From NCBI GenBank assembly GCA_029237515.1, contig JARBAV010000019.1:1-18768 (forward strand): DNA of 18,768 nucleotides, read 5' to 3'. Source of the stretch: Nitrososphaerales archaeon. Its GTDB lineage: Archaea > Thermoproteota > Nitrososphaeria > Nitrososphaerales > Nitrososphaeraceae. Shown here piece after piece: positions 1 to 7,497 of this stretch (positions are counted from its first letter, which is position 1; each line of letters begins with the position of its first letter). The translations under genes were made by a program, and so were the position numbers. A model generated the notes under the pieces. It was not told the origin of the DNA and did no database searches. It saw only the letters and a program-made list of their open reading frames with translations.

Positions 1-704
1 AGTTTTTTTGTAGTTCTGATATTACCCGATCCGTTACATGTCCCACATGGTCTTTCAATTATTTCACCCTCTCCGTGACACGTGCGGCAAGGCTCCAAAG
101 ATACAAACGTGGAAAATCGATTCTGACTGTACACTCTCCTGGTCTGTCCCTGACCATTACATACTGTACATTTTCGCGGCTTTGTGCCAGGTGCGGCACC
201 GGTTCCGTTGCAGTTGGTACATCTATCCATTTTAGGCAGTTCTATTTCATCTTTCTTGCCCTTCAAAACATCTTCTAATGATAGATCGATGTCATACAGA
301 ATATCGCGGCCTTTCTGTCTTCCACCGCCAAAATTGAATCCGAATCCGAACGGATCCGACGAACCTCTACCAAAGCCGCCCCTAGATCCAAAAAATTGTT
401 CAAAAATGTCTCTGAATCCCCCAAAGCCCATATCTTTAAAGATCTCTTCAAAGTTGGCCTCTGAACCTCTGAATACCTCTTCAGTACCAACGTGACCATA
501 CGTATCATATCGTTTCCGTTTGTCGTCATCAGATAGAACTGCATATGCTTCTGAGATTTCCTTAAAACGCTCCTCTGCGCCAGCAGATTTATTTCTGTCA
601 GGATGGTATTGCAATGCTAACTTTCTATAGGCGCTCTTGATATCTCCTTTCTCTGCGTTCTTGGGTACACCAAGTACTTCGTAATAGTCTCGTTTGCTAG
701 CCAT
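1..704 (-). CDS. dnaJ: Chaperone protein DnaJ (Hsp40), C-terminus cut by window edge
   Basis: Co-chaperone that delivers unfolded protein to DnaK and stimulates its ATPase in the cytoplasm. 234 residues are visible and the frame stays open to base 3. The N-terminal J domain begins [12 protein letters not shown] and carries the HPD motif at residues 34-36. A Gly/Phe-rich stretch follows (about 75-115). The zinc domain has four CxxCxGxG repeats ([32 protein letters not shown]) starting near residues 162, 179, 206 and 220, so this is a type I DnaJ. The ATG at 704 is preceded by a strong AGGAGG Shine-Dalgarno sequence. It is the last gene visible in the grpE-dnaK-dnaJ operon, 62 nt after dnaK. 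The substrate-binding C-terminal domains lie outside the window. Confidence 0.96.
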   Translation of the reverse strand, partial: MASKRDYYEVLGVPKNAEKGDIKSAYRKLALQYHPDRNKSAGAEERFKEISEAYAVLSDDDKRKRYDTYGHVGTEEVFRGSEANFEEIFKDMGFGGFRDIFEQFFGSRGGFGRGSSDPFGFGFNFGGGRQKGRDILYDIDLSLEDVLKGKKDEIELPKMDRCTNCNGTGAAPGTKPRKCTVCNGQGQTRRVYSQNRFSTFVSLEPCRTCHGEGEIIERPCGTCNGSGNIRTTKK

Positions 705-766
705 TTGTTTGTCGCCTCCTCAAATCAGCATGAGTAACCCTATCTGTAGCATCCAATGAACAATAT

Positions 767-2683
767 CTATGGAGGGGGAGGCGGTGGCTGCTGAGTATCT
801 GTAGACGTACTACTTCCACCACCGGTATAAGTTTCCGAAGTTTGATTCGCACCAGATGCACCTTCATCTACTGTCTGACCAGACTGGCCTCCGGTACCAG
901 GAGCTGCCGCAGCTGCTGCTGCTGCACTTGTAGCTCTATAGACTTCAGTACTTATTTCGCCCAATATGTTCTTTAATTCCTGCATTTTTGCTTTGGTGAT
1001 CTCACTGTTATTTGATGCTAAGGCATCCTTCAATTCTTGCGAAGCTTTTTGAACTCTTTCTACCTGTTCTGGCTTTATTTTGTCTTTTAGATCCTGATTG
1101 ACCAGTTTCTCGGCGGAATAAACAAGATTATCAGCCTCGTTCTTAAGTTCAGCCTCTTCCCGTTTCTTCTTGTCGGCTTCAGCAAACTGCTCGGCGTCCT
1201 TTTTCATTCTTTCGATGTCATCCTTGCCAAGTTTAGTATTTGCAGTGATAGTTATCTTTGCTTCTTTGGAAGTTGCGAGATCCTTGGCTGAAACATTCAA
1301 AATTCCATTCGCATCTATATCAAATGTGACTTCAATCTGCGGTACTCCTCTTGGAGCAGGTGGAATACCAGAAAGATTGAACATTCCAAGGGAAACACAA
1401 TCTGCAGCCATCGCTCGTTCTCCTTGTACTACGTGTATTGTGACGGCAGTTTGATAATCTGCTGCAGTGGTAAATATTTTACTCTTTTTTGTAGGAATCG
1501 TTGTATTGCGCTCAATTATGGCCTCCTTTAAGCCACCCAAAACTTCTACTCCAAGTGTCAGGGGCGTTACATCAACTAATAATATATCCGTGGATACGTC
1601 GCCTGAAATAACAGCTCCCTGGATGGCAGCCCCCATAGCAACTGCTTCCATAGGATCCACACCCCTCTCAGGTTCTTTTCCCATGACAGTTGCAACAAAT
1701 TGACGAACCATAGGCATTCTAGTTGGACCACCAATCAGTATAATTTTGTCAATATCATTAGGACTCAACTTTGCATCTTGTATTGCTTGCATAGTTGGAC
1801 CCCTACATCTTTCTATGATAGGTCTTAGCAATTCTTCCATTTTTGCTCTAGTGATTTGAAGTACTAGATTTTTTGGACCGGTAGCAGAATCATATGCGAG
1901 GAATGGCAAGTTAATTTCAGTATTAACCATGTTTGATAGCTCTATCTTCGCTTTTTCAGCTGCTTCCCTTACTCGCATCATAGCTGCTCGGTCATTACGG
2001 ACGTCTAAACCAGACTGGTTCTTAAATTCCTGTAAAATATAATCTACCAATTTATTGTCCATATCAGTCCCACCTAACTGTGTATCACCTGCAGTACTTT
2101 TCACTTGAAAAACTCCGCCTCCCATTTCCATAATAGTAACATCCAGGGTTCCACCTCCTAAATCAAATACAACGATCTTCAAGTCTTTTTGAATCTTATC
2201 AAGCCCAAATGCCAGAGAAGCTGCTGTCGGTTCATTTATTATCCTGACTACTTGGAGTCCCGCAATCTCGCCGGCGTCTTTGGTCGCTTGCCTCTGGTTA
2301 TCGTTAAAGTAGGCTGGAACGGTGATCACTGCTTTGTCTACACTCTCGCCCAAAAACGCCTCGGAATCCCTCTTTATTTTTTGCAGAATAAATGCGGAAA
2401 TCTGTTGTGGGGAATACTCTTTTCCAGGTATGCTAAAGCGAAAGTCAGTTCCCATTTTCCTTTTTGCTGCTAGTACAGTGCCTTCTGGATTGGAAATCAT
2501 TTGTCTGCGTGCAGGTTCTCCCACTAACAATTGCCCATCCTTCGTAAAGGCGACAACAGATGGAAACGCCTTACCTGCAATAGAAGTTCCTTCAGCCGCT
2601 GGTATTATAGAAGGTTTACCTCCAATCATAGCCGACGCGGCAGAATTACTAGTTCCAAGATCAATTCCTATAATCTTTCCCAT
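767..2683 (-). CDS. dnaK: Molecular chaperone DnaK (Hsp70)
   Basis: ATP-dependent chaperone of the cytoplasm, working with DnaJ and GrpE. Its 638 residues are full length. The nucleotide-binding domain (about 1-368) has phosphate motif 1 ([10 protein letters not shown], 8-17), phosphate motif 2 ([10 protein letters not shown], 174-183) and the adenosine motif (IGGPTRMP, 317-324). The linker and start of the substrate domain read [10 protein letters not shown] (371-380), then beta sandwich and helical lid. It lacks the roughly 24-residue insert in the nucleotide domain of proteobacterial DnaK, as Gram-positive and archaeal forms do. The tail from about 590 is an Ala run, then Gly/Ser/Thr/Gln, ending in six prolines instead of the usual acidic EEVD-like end. 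The ATG lies 6 nt after the grpE stop; its Shine-Dalgarno (AAGGAGA) is inside the 3' end of grpE, which points to coupled translation. Confidence 0.98.
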   Translation of the reverse strand: MGKIIGIDLGTSNSAASAMIGGKPSIIPAAEGTSIAGKAFPSVVAFTKDGQLLVGEPARRQMISNPEGTVLAAKRKMGTDFRFSIPGKEYSPQQISAFILQKIKRDSEAFLGESVDKAVITVPAYFNDNQRQATKDAGEIAGLQVVRIINEPTAASLAFGLDKIQKDLKIVVFDLGGGTLDVTIMEMGGGVFQVKSTAGDTQLGGTDMDNKLVDYILQEFKNQSGLDVRNDRAAMMRVREAAEKAKIELSNMVNTEINLPFLAYDSATGPKNLVLQITRAKMEELLRPIIERCRGPTMQAIQDAKLSPNDIDKIILIGGPTRMPMVRQFVATVMGKEPERGVDPMEAVAMGAAIQGAVISGDVSTDILLVDVTPLTLGVEVLGGLKEAIIERNTTIPTKKSKIFTTAADYQTAVTIHVVQGERAMAADCVSLGMFNLSGIPPAPRGVPQIEVTFDIDANGILNVSAKDLATSKEAKITITANTKLGKDDIERMKKDAEQFAEADKKKREEAELKNEADNLVYSAEKLVNQDLKDKIKPEQVERVQKASQELKDALASNNSEITKAKMQELKNILGEISTEVYRATSAAAAAAAAPGTGGQSGQTVDEGASGANQTSETYTGGGSSTSTDTQQPPPPPP

Positions 2684-2689
2684 TTTTTC

Positions 2690-3331
2690 TTAGTCTCCTT
2701 TTGTTCTGTTACTGTCAATAGCGCTATTTTTAACTATCCTTTTAGAGATTTCTACCAAACTAGGCCTCAATACTTTGTCAGACATCATGTATCCCTTTCT
2801 AATTTCCGCGATCACAGTATTTTCCGGAACAGTGTCATCGTATTTGAATGAAATAGCATCGTGAATATTGGGATCAAAGGGAGTACCAGTAGTTTCAATT
2901 TCCTTAACACCTTCCGCATCAAACAATGTCTCGACGTTCCTCAAAATACCTTCTAGACCCTGTATTACAACCTGATCTGATTTGCCTTGTTTCGCAGTCT
3001 CTATAGCCCTAGATAAATCGTCATGAATAGAAACAAACTTTAAAATAAGTTCTGCTTTTCCTTGGTTTATCTTAGATTCTATTTGTCTTTCCATTCGTTT
3101 TCTATAATTGTCAAAATCTGCCATCAAATATCTCAATTTATTCAAGTTATTATCGGCCTCTTTCTTAGCCCTCTGACGTTCTGCCTCGGCCTGCGATAGT
3201 TCATTCTCTAGGTGAACAATATACTCTTGCTCCTTATCTTCTTGTGGAGATGGTTGTTGTTGCACAACTTCTACTTCTTCATCGCCTTCATTATTGGATG
3301 TATTGTCCTTTTCGCAATTTTCTACGCTCAA
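2690..3331 (-). CDS. grpE: GrpE nucleotide exchange factor
   Basis: Releases ADP from DnaK to reset the chaperone cycle. The 213-residue product has a polar, Glu/Gln-rich N-terminus (1-35), a long coiled-coil helix (about 38-110, including the typical ADFDNYRKRMERQ), and the C-terminal beta domain with the family signature (FDPNIHDAISF, then ENTVIAEIRKGYMMSDKVLRPS). The start is a TTG at 3331 with a weak upstream AAGGT; the only in-frame sequence upstream runs into a stop within nine codons, and the next ATG would remove most of the coiled coil. First gene of the heat-shock operon. Upstream (3332-3471) are AT-rich candidates for a TATA box near 3365-3378, but I cannot fix the promoter. Confidence 0.95.
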   Translation of the reverse strand: MSVENCEKDNTSNNEGDEEVEVVQQQPSPQEDKEQEYIVHLENELSQAEAERQRAKKEADNNLNKLRYLMADFDNYRKRMERQIESKINQGKAELILKFVSIHDDLSRAIETAKQGKSDQVVIQGLEGILRNVETLFDAEGVKEIETTGTPFDPNIHDAISFKYDDTVPENTVIAEIRKGYMMSDKVLRPSLVEISKRIVKNSAIDSNRTKGD

Positions 3332-3471
3332 TTTTACCTTGAAGAATACCTACAGAAAAAGCTAGATAATTACATATCGATTAGCATGAATAAATGTGGC
3401 CGTTCGACTGTATATTCTTGTTTATTGATTATCTGGTCGAATGAGTAGTAGCCGGATCATAAAAAAGTAGA

Positions 3472-3747
3472 TTAGGCTATGCCTAGATTAGGAAACGTGG
3501 ATCTTGTAATCCCTAGCTCACCTTGAATCTTTCGTATCTTGGTGGCATATTCCGTCATTCTAGCATTGTCTGCCTGAACCTTTGCAATTCTGTACCCCTT
3601 CCAAGCCTTTCTTAAGGCGCCCCAACTCTGTCCTGTAGAGAATCCACTCGTAGATTCTAGTGATTGGGTGCCTAAGGTTGCATCAGGGTTGAGAGACATG
3701 ATAGCTGTCATCGCGAGATACAGAGCGATACGGTACTTAGAGCCCAT
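3472..3747 (-). CDS. Short protein of unknown function
   Basis: Unrecognised. From the ATG at 3747 it gives 91 residues; an in-frame ATG at 3789 would give 105. I prefer 3747 because a TATA-like AT-rich element (3774-3784) lies about 32 nt upstream, which would give a very short leader, and because the extra 14 residues would overlap that element. The N-terminus (MGSKYRIALYLAMTAIMSL) is hydrophobic with a basic flank and could be a signal or an amphipathic anchor. The rest is a polar, basic helix-prone stretch (ALRKAWKGYRIAKVQADNA, then ATKIRKIQGELG). It sits upstream of the grpE operon on the same strand, 140 nt away. Codon use looks ordinary. Probably lineage-specific. Confidence 0.55.
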   Translation of the reverse strand: MGSKYRIALYLAMTAIMSLNPDATLGTQSLESTSGFSTGQSWGALRKAWKGYRIAKVQADNARMTEYATKIRKIQGELGITRSTFPNLGIA

Positions 3748-3995
3748 TGTTAAATTTCTACTAGCACTAGGCGAAAAATAATTATGCAAATGGCACGCAG
3801 CGGACTTGATATTTCAAGAAAGTCAACTTTTAGGTGCTCACTTTGACTGCCCAATCGGAAAAGCAAAGTGCTGATAAGATGCTGATGATAAGTTAAGGTG
3901 AAAACTAGCCAAACCTAAACCATGAGCGATTAATTATATCACGTACCCACATCGCCATTTGACTGCCCACTGGGGAGCGATATCCAATTATCGAT

Positions 3996-4427
3996 TCAAG
4001 CATAATTGCCTTTGATGGACGATTTCGCACCGCATGCTTCGCATAATAGAAAACCCAATTTCTTATTCTTTTCAGTTCTAGTATCTGGGCTTCCACAAAC
4101 GGGACAGATTAGGTAATCCTTTACATATCGATCAATTAATGCTCCAAAGGATGAAGGTTCCTTTCTTCCTAAAAATATGACTCTCTCCCCTGCAATATAT
4201 CCTGCCGAAGCAAGCTCTTTGTTTAAATATAACAATAACTTTTCTGGATCCCTGTTTAACGCTTTAGGAAAGTCCATGAAATTCCTAAAAATCGTACGCT
4301 GGCCGACCCAGATTATTTGGGGAGTAGGAAGTTCTAGTCTCGATGCCTGTTTTTTTGTAGTGTTCCCTAATTTATCTCGCAACCGGGACAATAACATCTC
4401 GTAATCTGACTTAGTTTGAACGATCAT
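3996..4427 (-). CDS. eif2b: Translation initiation factor aIF2, beta subunit
   Basis: Beta subunit of the heterotrimeric archaeal IF2 that brings initiator Met-tRNA to the small ribosomal subunit. The 143 residues match the usual archaeal length. The central alpha/beta domain carries the family pattern (QIIWVGQRTIFRNF at 37-50, ALNRDPEKLLLYL at 56-68, then GERVIFLGR). The C-terminal zinc ribbon has C108, C111 (CPVCGSPDT) and C129, C132 (CEACGAKS). The N-terminal helix that docks on aIF2 gamma is present but short. A TATA-like element (4451-4460) about 28 nt upstream suggests a leaderless message from its own start, although a small open frame ends only 16 nt upstream and could share a transcript. 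The gamma subunit is encoded 11 kb to the right on the other strand. Confidence 0.95.
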   Translation of the reverse strand: MIVQTKSDYEMLLSRLRDKLGNTTKKQASRLELPTPQIIWVGQRTIFRNFMDFPKALNRDPEKLLLYLNKELASAGYIAGERVIFLGRKEPSSFGALIDRYVKDYLICPVCGSPDTRTEKNKKLGFLLCEACGAKSSIKGNYA

Positions 4428-4443
4428 TGACGAAGATCCTAAC

Positions 4444-4587
4444 TCAAACGTACTTAATGTTCGTTGTGATCAAATTAATGGGATAGTCCATAATTTTCCA
4501 TCCGCGATAATGCCCTTCAACTAAAATGCTGTGTCGTTCATCAGCATGTGAGATTCCTCCTGTAGAACCACCAGCTTTAGAAAACAT
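4444..4587 (-). CDS. Putative 47-residue protein upstream of aIF2 beta
   Basis: A short open frame, ATG at 4587 to TGA at 4444-4446. The product starts MFSKAGGSTGGISHADERH and ends INLITTNIKYV. Its composition looks protein-like rather than random: Gly/Ser-rich start, then a His/Asp/Glu/Arg-rich part, then VEGHYRGWKIM and a beta-like end. The stop is 16 nt before the aIF2 beta ATG on the same strand, so the two could be cotranscribed. I do not recognise a family and see no membrane segment. It could be a random frame; recurrence upstream of aIF2 beta in related genomes would settle this. Confidence 0.45.
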   Translation of the reverse strand: MFSKAGGSTGGISHADERHSILVEGHYRGWKIMDYPINLITTNIKYV

Positions 4588-5115
4588 GAATCAGCCCTAT
4601 AGGTAGATATGAAGGCTATCCTCAAATCCCAAGAAGATATACGGTGGTAGCGTGCATGAGACCTGCATATCCTGCTGACTAAGATAGTCGCAGATAGAAA
4701 GATTAGACCAACTTGATTTGAACGAAATGCAAATGGTCAATGATTGTTGCGCATAATGAAAGAACGAATCTAGCGGTACTGGCGTAAACGGGTAGAAAAC
4801 CTACTTCGGAGTAAGTCCCTGTTGGAACAGAGTAAAATTTGCAAGAGGATCCCGCCTCTTCCAATGTTTGAACGTTTAGCTACGGCAAGGAGATCTTTCC
4901 ATTCATCACCTTGGCATTTCATTTGATTTTGTAGTTATCAAAAAAAAAAATCTTGATATTTAGTAACGATCAGGTGTTAAATAATATACCAAAATATGCA
5001 CATCTGAAAAATAGATTGTTTTGGTAAACCAGAAAGAGAAACTAATGGATTACGATCATTGATGATTTCTCGTATGGATATTCTTATCTCCTATACACTA
5101 GATTGAACTTGCGAC
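4588..5115. other. Gene-poor region with hairpins; possible TnpB-element relic
   Basis: No intact gene is seen over about 530 bases. On the plus strand, 4609-4680 reads like a decayed TnpB C-terminus (frames giving AILKSQE, then after stops RA*DL). Hairpins follow at 4787-4860, the clearest being AAGAGG-ATCCCG-CCTCTT (4843-4860). Such an arrangement resembles the 3' end of IS200/IS605-type elements, where TnpB is followed by a structured guide RNA. The similarity is from memory and is weak. The region also holds an 11-base A run (4940-4950). I see no tRNA and no clear box C/D or RNase P RNA signature. Confidence 0.3.
4940..4950 (-). terminator. Oligo-T tract, candidate terminator
   Basis: Eleven consecutive A on the plus strand give an 11-base U run in minus-strand transcripts, flanked by short ATCA/TGAT inverted sequence. 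Archaeal polymerase stops at oligo-U. It lies about 165 nt past the stop of the 201-residue gene, so it could end that transcript; the distance makes this only a candidate. Confidence 0.4.
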
Positions 5116-5721
5116 TCAAGCTATCGTCGATAGCCAGTCAAAAAAAGGGGCCAGGGTATTAACGTAGGGTAGGTTTTGTACGTTCTTTGAATTAAATCCC
5201 AATAGTAGCATCCTTAACTCCATTTTTTCCCTGAGGTGCTCAGGAATTTGAGCCGGTCGCAAAGGATTTAGTAGTTCAAAAAAGTAGTCCTGTCGATAGT
5301 AAGCAACATGTTGCGCAAAGCAATTTATCAATATGGTTGGGTCCCCAGAAATTCTGTCTCGTATCTTAATGCTGTCATTCTTTGACGAATTCCTCAACTC
5401 AGTTGAAATCTGCAAAGCCCGTCGAGTATAATTTTCTCTGACAAAATCAAAGGTTGTTCGATTTGACATCGAATTGCACAAGTTGACCTCTTTTGTTATC
5501 TGATTCATTCCATTGTGGGCTAGATCCTTTGCATTCAGAATGTCGATCTCACTTGATATCTTACCGTCCTTGCCAAAGAGAAAAAAAACCCCTACGATTT
5601 CATCATCACGGATAAATGGGAACATCAATTTTCCATCCATAAATTGGAGTATCCTATTCTGAATATCGCGGGGCATAAAAATACCCATGTAGGAATCATT
5701 GGCTAAAATCATGATAGTCAC
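5116..5721 (-). CDS. Hypothetical protein, 201 residues
   Basis: Unrecognised cytoplasmic-looking protein without signal peptide or membrane helix. The start shown is a GTG at 5721; an ATG at residue 4 (5712) or the Met at residue 16 are alternatives, and no Shine-Dalgarno decides. Residues 30-60 look like beta strands (KLMFPFIRDDEIVGVFFLFG, then KDGKISSEID), as in small sensor folds. Residues 64-155 are polar and helical, and 155-201 contains FFELLNPLRPAQIPEHLREK and a hydrophobic LRMLLLGF. It stands alone between the possible TnpB relic and the ferredoxin, with more than 200 nt of spacer on each side. No function can be given. Confidence 0.65.
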   Translation of the reverse strand: MTIMILANDSYMGIFMPRDIQNRILQFMDGKLMFPFIRDDEIVGVFFLFGKDGKISSEIDILNAKDLAHNGMNQITKEVNLCNSMSNRTTFDFVRENYTRRALQISTELRNSSKNDSIKIRDRISGDPTILINCFAQHVAYYRQDYFFELLNPLRPAQIPEHLREKMELRMLLLGFNSKNVQNLPYVNTLAPFFDWLSTIA

Positions 5722-5919
5722 TTGAAATGTTCTCTACTTTCCACTGTGCTCTGGTTTAGTACAACTCCTCGGAAATATACCGCCATGGTATTGCTACATC
5801 CCCTTCTATTTATTGCGCTACTCAAATTATCGCTTTCTAGCAAATCATGTCCGGAACCGATGCCATGAAGCAAAATCGTCGGGTAAAATCCAATCTAGCT
5901 GATAAATTAAAGATAAATT

Positions 5920-5933
5920 CTTAAAAAATTAAG
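5920..5933 (-). terminator. Terminator of the ferredoxin gene
   Basis: The palindrome CTTAA-AAAA-TTAAG sits 2 nt past the ferredoxin stop and gives a run of six U in the minus-strand RNA. This fits archaeal oligo-U termination right after the gene. Confidence 0.5.
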
Positions 5934-5935
5934 GT

Positions 5936-6472
5936 TTAGTGCGCATGAGGCGGAGGTGCACTACCTTTAGAAAGGGATTCATTAAACGTTCCTGATGCCT
6001 TCTCATGGAATTCTAAATTGGACTGATCTACTTTTACTGCTTGAGGAGGACATACAGAGACACATGCCATGCACCAAATGCAGTCATGTTCCCTAATTGG
6101 GTCAGCTTTGTCGGTATAGTCTTTTCGTTCTTCCTTCACACTGCTACCCGTTCCATTACTAGTAGCATTAGCCATTTCGGTAGGAGGTACATCATTTTCG
6201 GTTCTGTACCACTGGAAAACCTGAACTGGACAAGCCTCTATGCATGCCCCATCGGCCACGCATGAATCCCAGTCTACTGCTACCATCGTCCCGTGTACAC
6301 CTATAGGCACTAGCTCTTCTCCGTGTGCTGTATATGCTGACTTGACTTCTTCGTTTTCTGCAGCTTCAGCAGTCCTTCCTGGTCCCCACACATAGTGGTA
6401 TTGCTCGCCATCTCCGAGAATATGTTTACCTATCACTTGCGAATTCTTTGGAAAGTCTGGATCAATTGGCAT
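5936..6472 (-). CDS. zfx: Zinc-containing ferredoxin (archaeal, two Fe-S clusters)
   Basis: Soluble electron carrier of the Sulfolobus zinc-ferredoxin type. Cluster I binding: C71, D74, C77 in the pattern CVADGACIEACP, where the Asp in place of Cys suggests a [3Fe-4S] cluster, completed by C141. Cluster II ([4Fe-4S]): C81 with C131, C134 and C137 (CIWCMACVSVCP). Zinc ligands by analogy are H17, H26, H60 (GVHGT) and D124 (KADP). At 178 residues it is longer than the 103-residue Sulfolobus protein: it has an Ala/Glu-rich N-terminal extension around 33-55, about 22 extra residues between the cluster motifs (93-120, Asn/Thr/Ser then Lys/Glu), and a C-terminal tail ending PPPHAH. A TATA box (6504-6511) lies about 36 nt upstream. 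Single-gene unit. Confidence 0.93.
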   Translation of the reverse strand: MPIDPDFPKNSQVIGKHILGDGEQYHYVWGPGRTAEAAENEEVKSAYTAHGEELVPIGVHGTMVAVDWDSCVADGACIEACPVQVFQWYRTENDVPPTEMANATSNGTGSSVKEERKDYTDKADPIREHDCIWCMACVSVCPPQAVKVDQSNLEFHEKASGTFNESLSKGSAPPPHAH

Positions 6473-6503
6473 ACTTTGTCTGCAATTATTCGCAGATACA
6501 TCT

Positions 6504-6511
6504 TATTTAAA
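6504..6511 (-). promoter_or_regulatory. TATA box of the ferredoxin gene
   Basis: TTTAAATA on the minus strand, centred about 36 nt before the ATG at 6472. It would place the transcription start near 6482, with a leader of about 10 nt. Confidence 0.55.
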
Positions 6512-6841
6512 CTATATGTGAATTCGTTTGATCCAGAAATATTCGATCAGCAAGATAATACACATAATTTCGATTTAATGAAATATTTTTCATAAAATAA
6601 TAAATATTATGTTGTCTATTTTTATCCGATAATAACCCCATTGAACCGACAAGAAATCATAGAACGGTTACTGATCTAGTTTAGGTATCAATGCCCACAG
6701 CTGTACAAATATCCCCGATTCCCCTGTAACATATTTTTTGAAGACGAATTACGCCCCATTCTAATTCTAGTTATGAAATTACCTCTGGCGGATATTTTAC
6801 ATTGGACTTCATGAACCTTGTTAAAAAAAATGGTAAGTTAG

Positions 6842-6850
6842 TTATTTATT
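6842..6850 (+). promoter_or_regulatory. Putative TATA box of hisI
   Basis: TTATTTATT on the plus strand. At the usual 26-27 nt spacing, transcription would start near 6872, downstream of the first ATG (6864) but before the ATG at 6888. If this is the true box, HisI starts at 6888. Confidence 0.4.
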
Positions 6851-6863
6851 AGCAGTTATTCAA

Positions 6864-7220
6864 ATGCAGTACAGGATATATCAGAGCATGGAAAGGAAAT
6901 CATTGAAGTCTGTCAACTTCGAAAAAAGAAACGGAATAATCCCAGTCGTAGTGCAGGATCTTAAGACTAGGGAAGTGCTCATGCTGGCTTACGTCAATCA
7001 AGAAGCGTTGATAAAAACGAATACGACTGGAAATGCGTGGTTTTGGAGTACATCGAAGGGTAAGCTTTGGATGAAAGGCGAAGAATCTGGGAATATACAA
7101 CCAGTCAAAGAAATACGTATGGATTGTGATCTGGATGCGGCGCTGTATATTGTTGAATCTGACCGTCCTGCCTGTCATACAGGGCAGCGGTCGTGTTTCC
7201 ATCACATGCTCACCGACTGA
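6864..7220 (+). CDS. hisI: Phosphoribosyl-AMP cyclohydrolase HisI
   Basis: Third step of histidine synthesis: opens the adenine ring of phosphoribosyl-AMP to give ProFAR. The 118 residues contain the family core: VLMLAYVNQEAL (38-49), WFWSTSKGKLWMKGEESGN (59-77), the metal motif DCDLD (D87, C88, D89, D91) and CHTGQRSCF with C104, H105 and C111 as further zinc ligands. There is no fused HisE domain, so the pyrophosphohydrolase must be elsewhere. The first ATG is shown; the ATG at 6888 (residue 9) is at least as likely given the position of the TATA-like element and gives a product beginning MERKSLKSVNFEK. It is a lone histidine gene, divergent from the ferredoxin, with no his operon in view. 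Confidence 0.95.
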   Translation: MQYRIYQSMERKSLKSVNFEKRNGIIPVVVQDLKTREVLMLAYVNQEALIKTNTTGNAWFWSTSKGKLWMKGEESGNIQPVKEIRMDCDLDAALYIVESDRPACHTGQRSCFHHMLTD

Positions 7221-7497
7221 GCCCCCCCGAATAAGCGTACCAATATAGACGCTTCAAGTAATTACAAGGTTTCAGTACGATCGAAGAGTCTGAAGTAGCA
7301 GATGAGAATTTCGCACGTCCGACTCTACTTTTTTCATTAACTAGTTTGAGTCATATTCTGAAAACAAAACTATTATTCATGACTTGTCATATTCGTGAAT
7401 ATTCTCCAAATAAATTCTAAACCTAAATTCTATACTGCTAACATAAAACAAATGAATATTGCTAATGTGTTAAATGAATGATCGGTCAATATATTTA

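Larger units (their letters stand above)
6473..6863. other. Divergent intergenic region between ferredoxin and hisI
   Basis: About 390 AT-rich bases hold the promoters of both genes. An imperfect inverted repeat (6591-6611) has half-sites CATAA/TTATG and lies about 120 nt upstream of the ferredoxin start. No open frame above 25 codons looks real and no RNA gene is recognised. Confidence 0.5.

Noticed and set aside
1170..2851. Long plus-strand open frames opposite dnaK and grpE
   Set aside because: They are antisense to well-conserved genes and have no family features; their openness follows from codon use of the real genes.
3905..4096. 63-residue minus-strand frame overlapping the end of aIF2 beta
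   Set aside because: Most of it lies in another frame of the aIF2 beta gene; the remainder has no recognisable motif or start signal.
4787..4860. Resemblance to RNase P RNA (GAGTAAGTCC, then AACAGAG)
   Set aside because: The two motifs are degenerate and too close together, and the GGTAAGGGTGAAA and ACAGAACCCG regions are missing.
4900..4910. Box C-like GTGATGA on the minus strand
   Set aside because: No box D (CTGA) and no C'/D' pair within the expected 50-70 nt.
7222..7228. Run of seven C just after hisI
   Set aside because: Unusual in AT-rich spacer, but with no paired structure or known role; may be chance.
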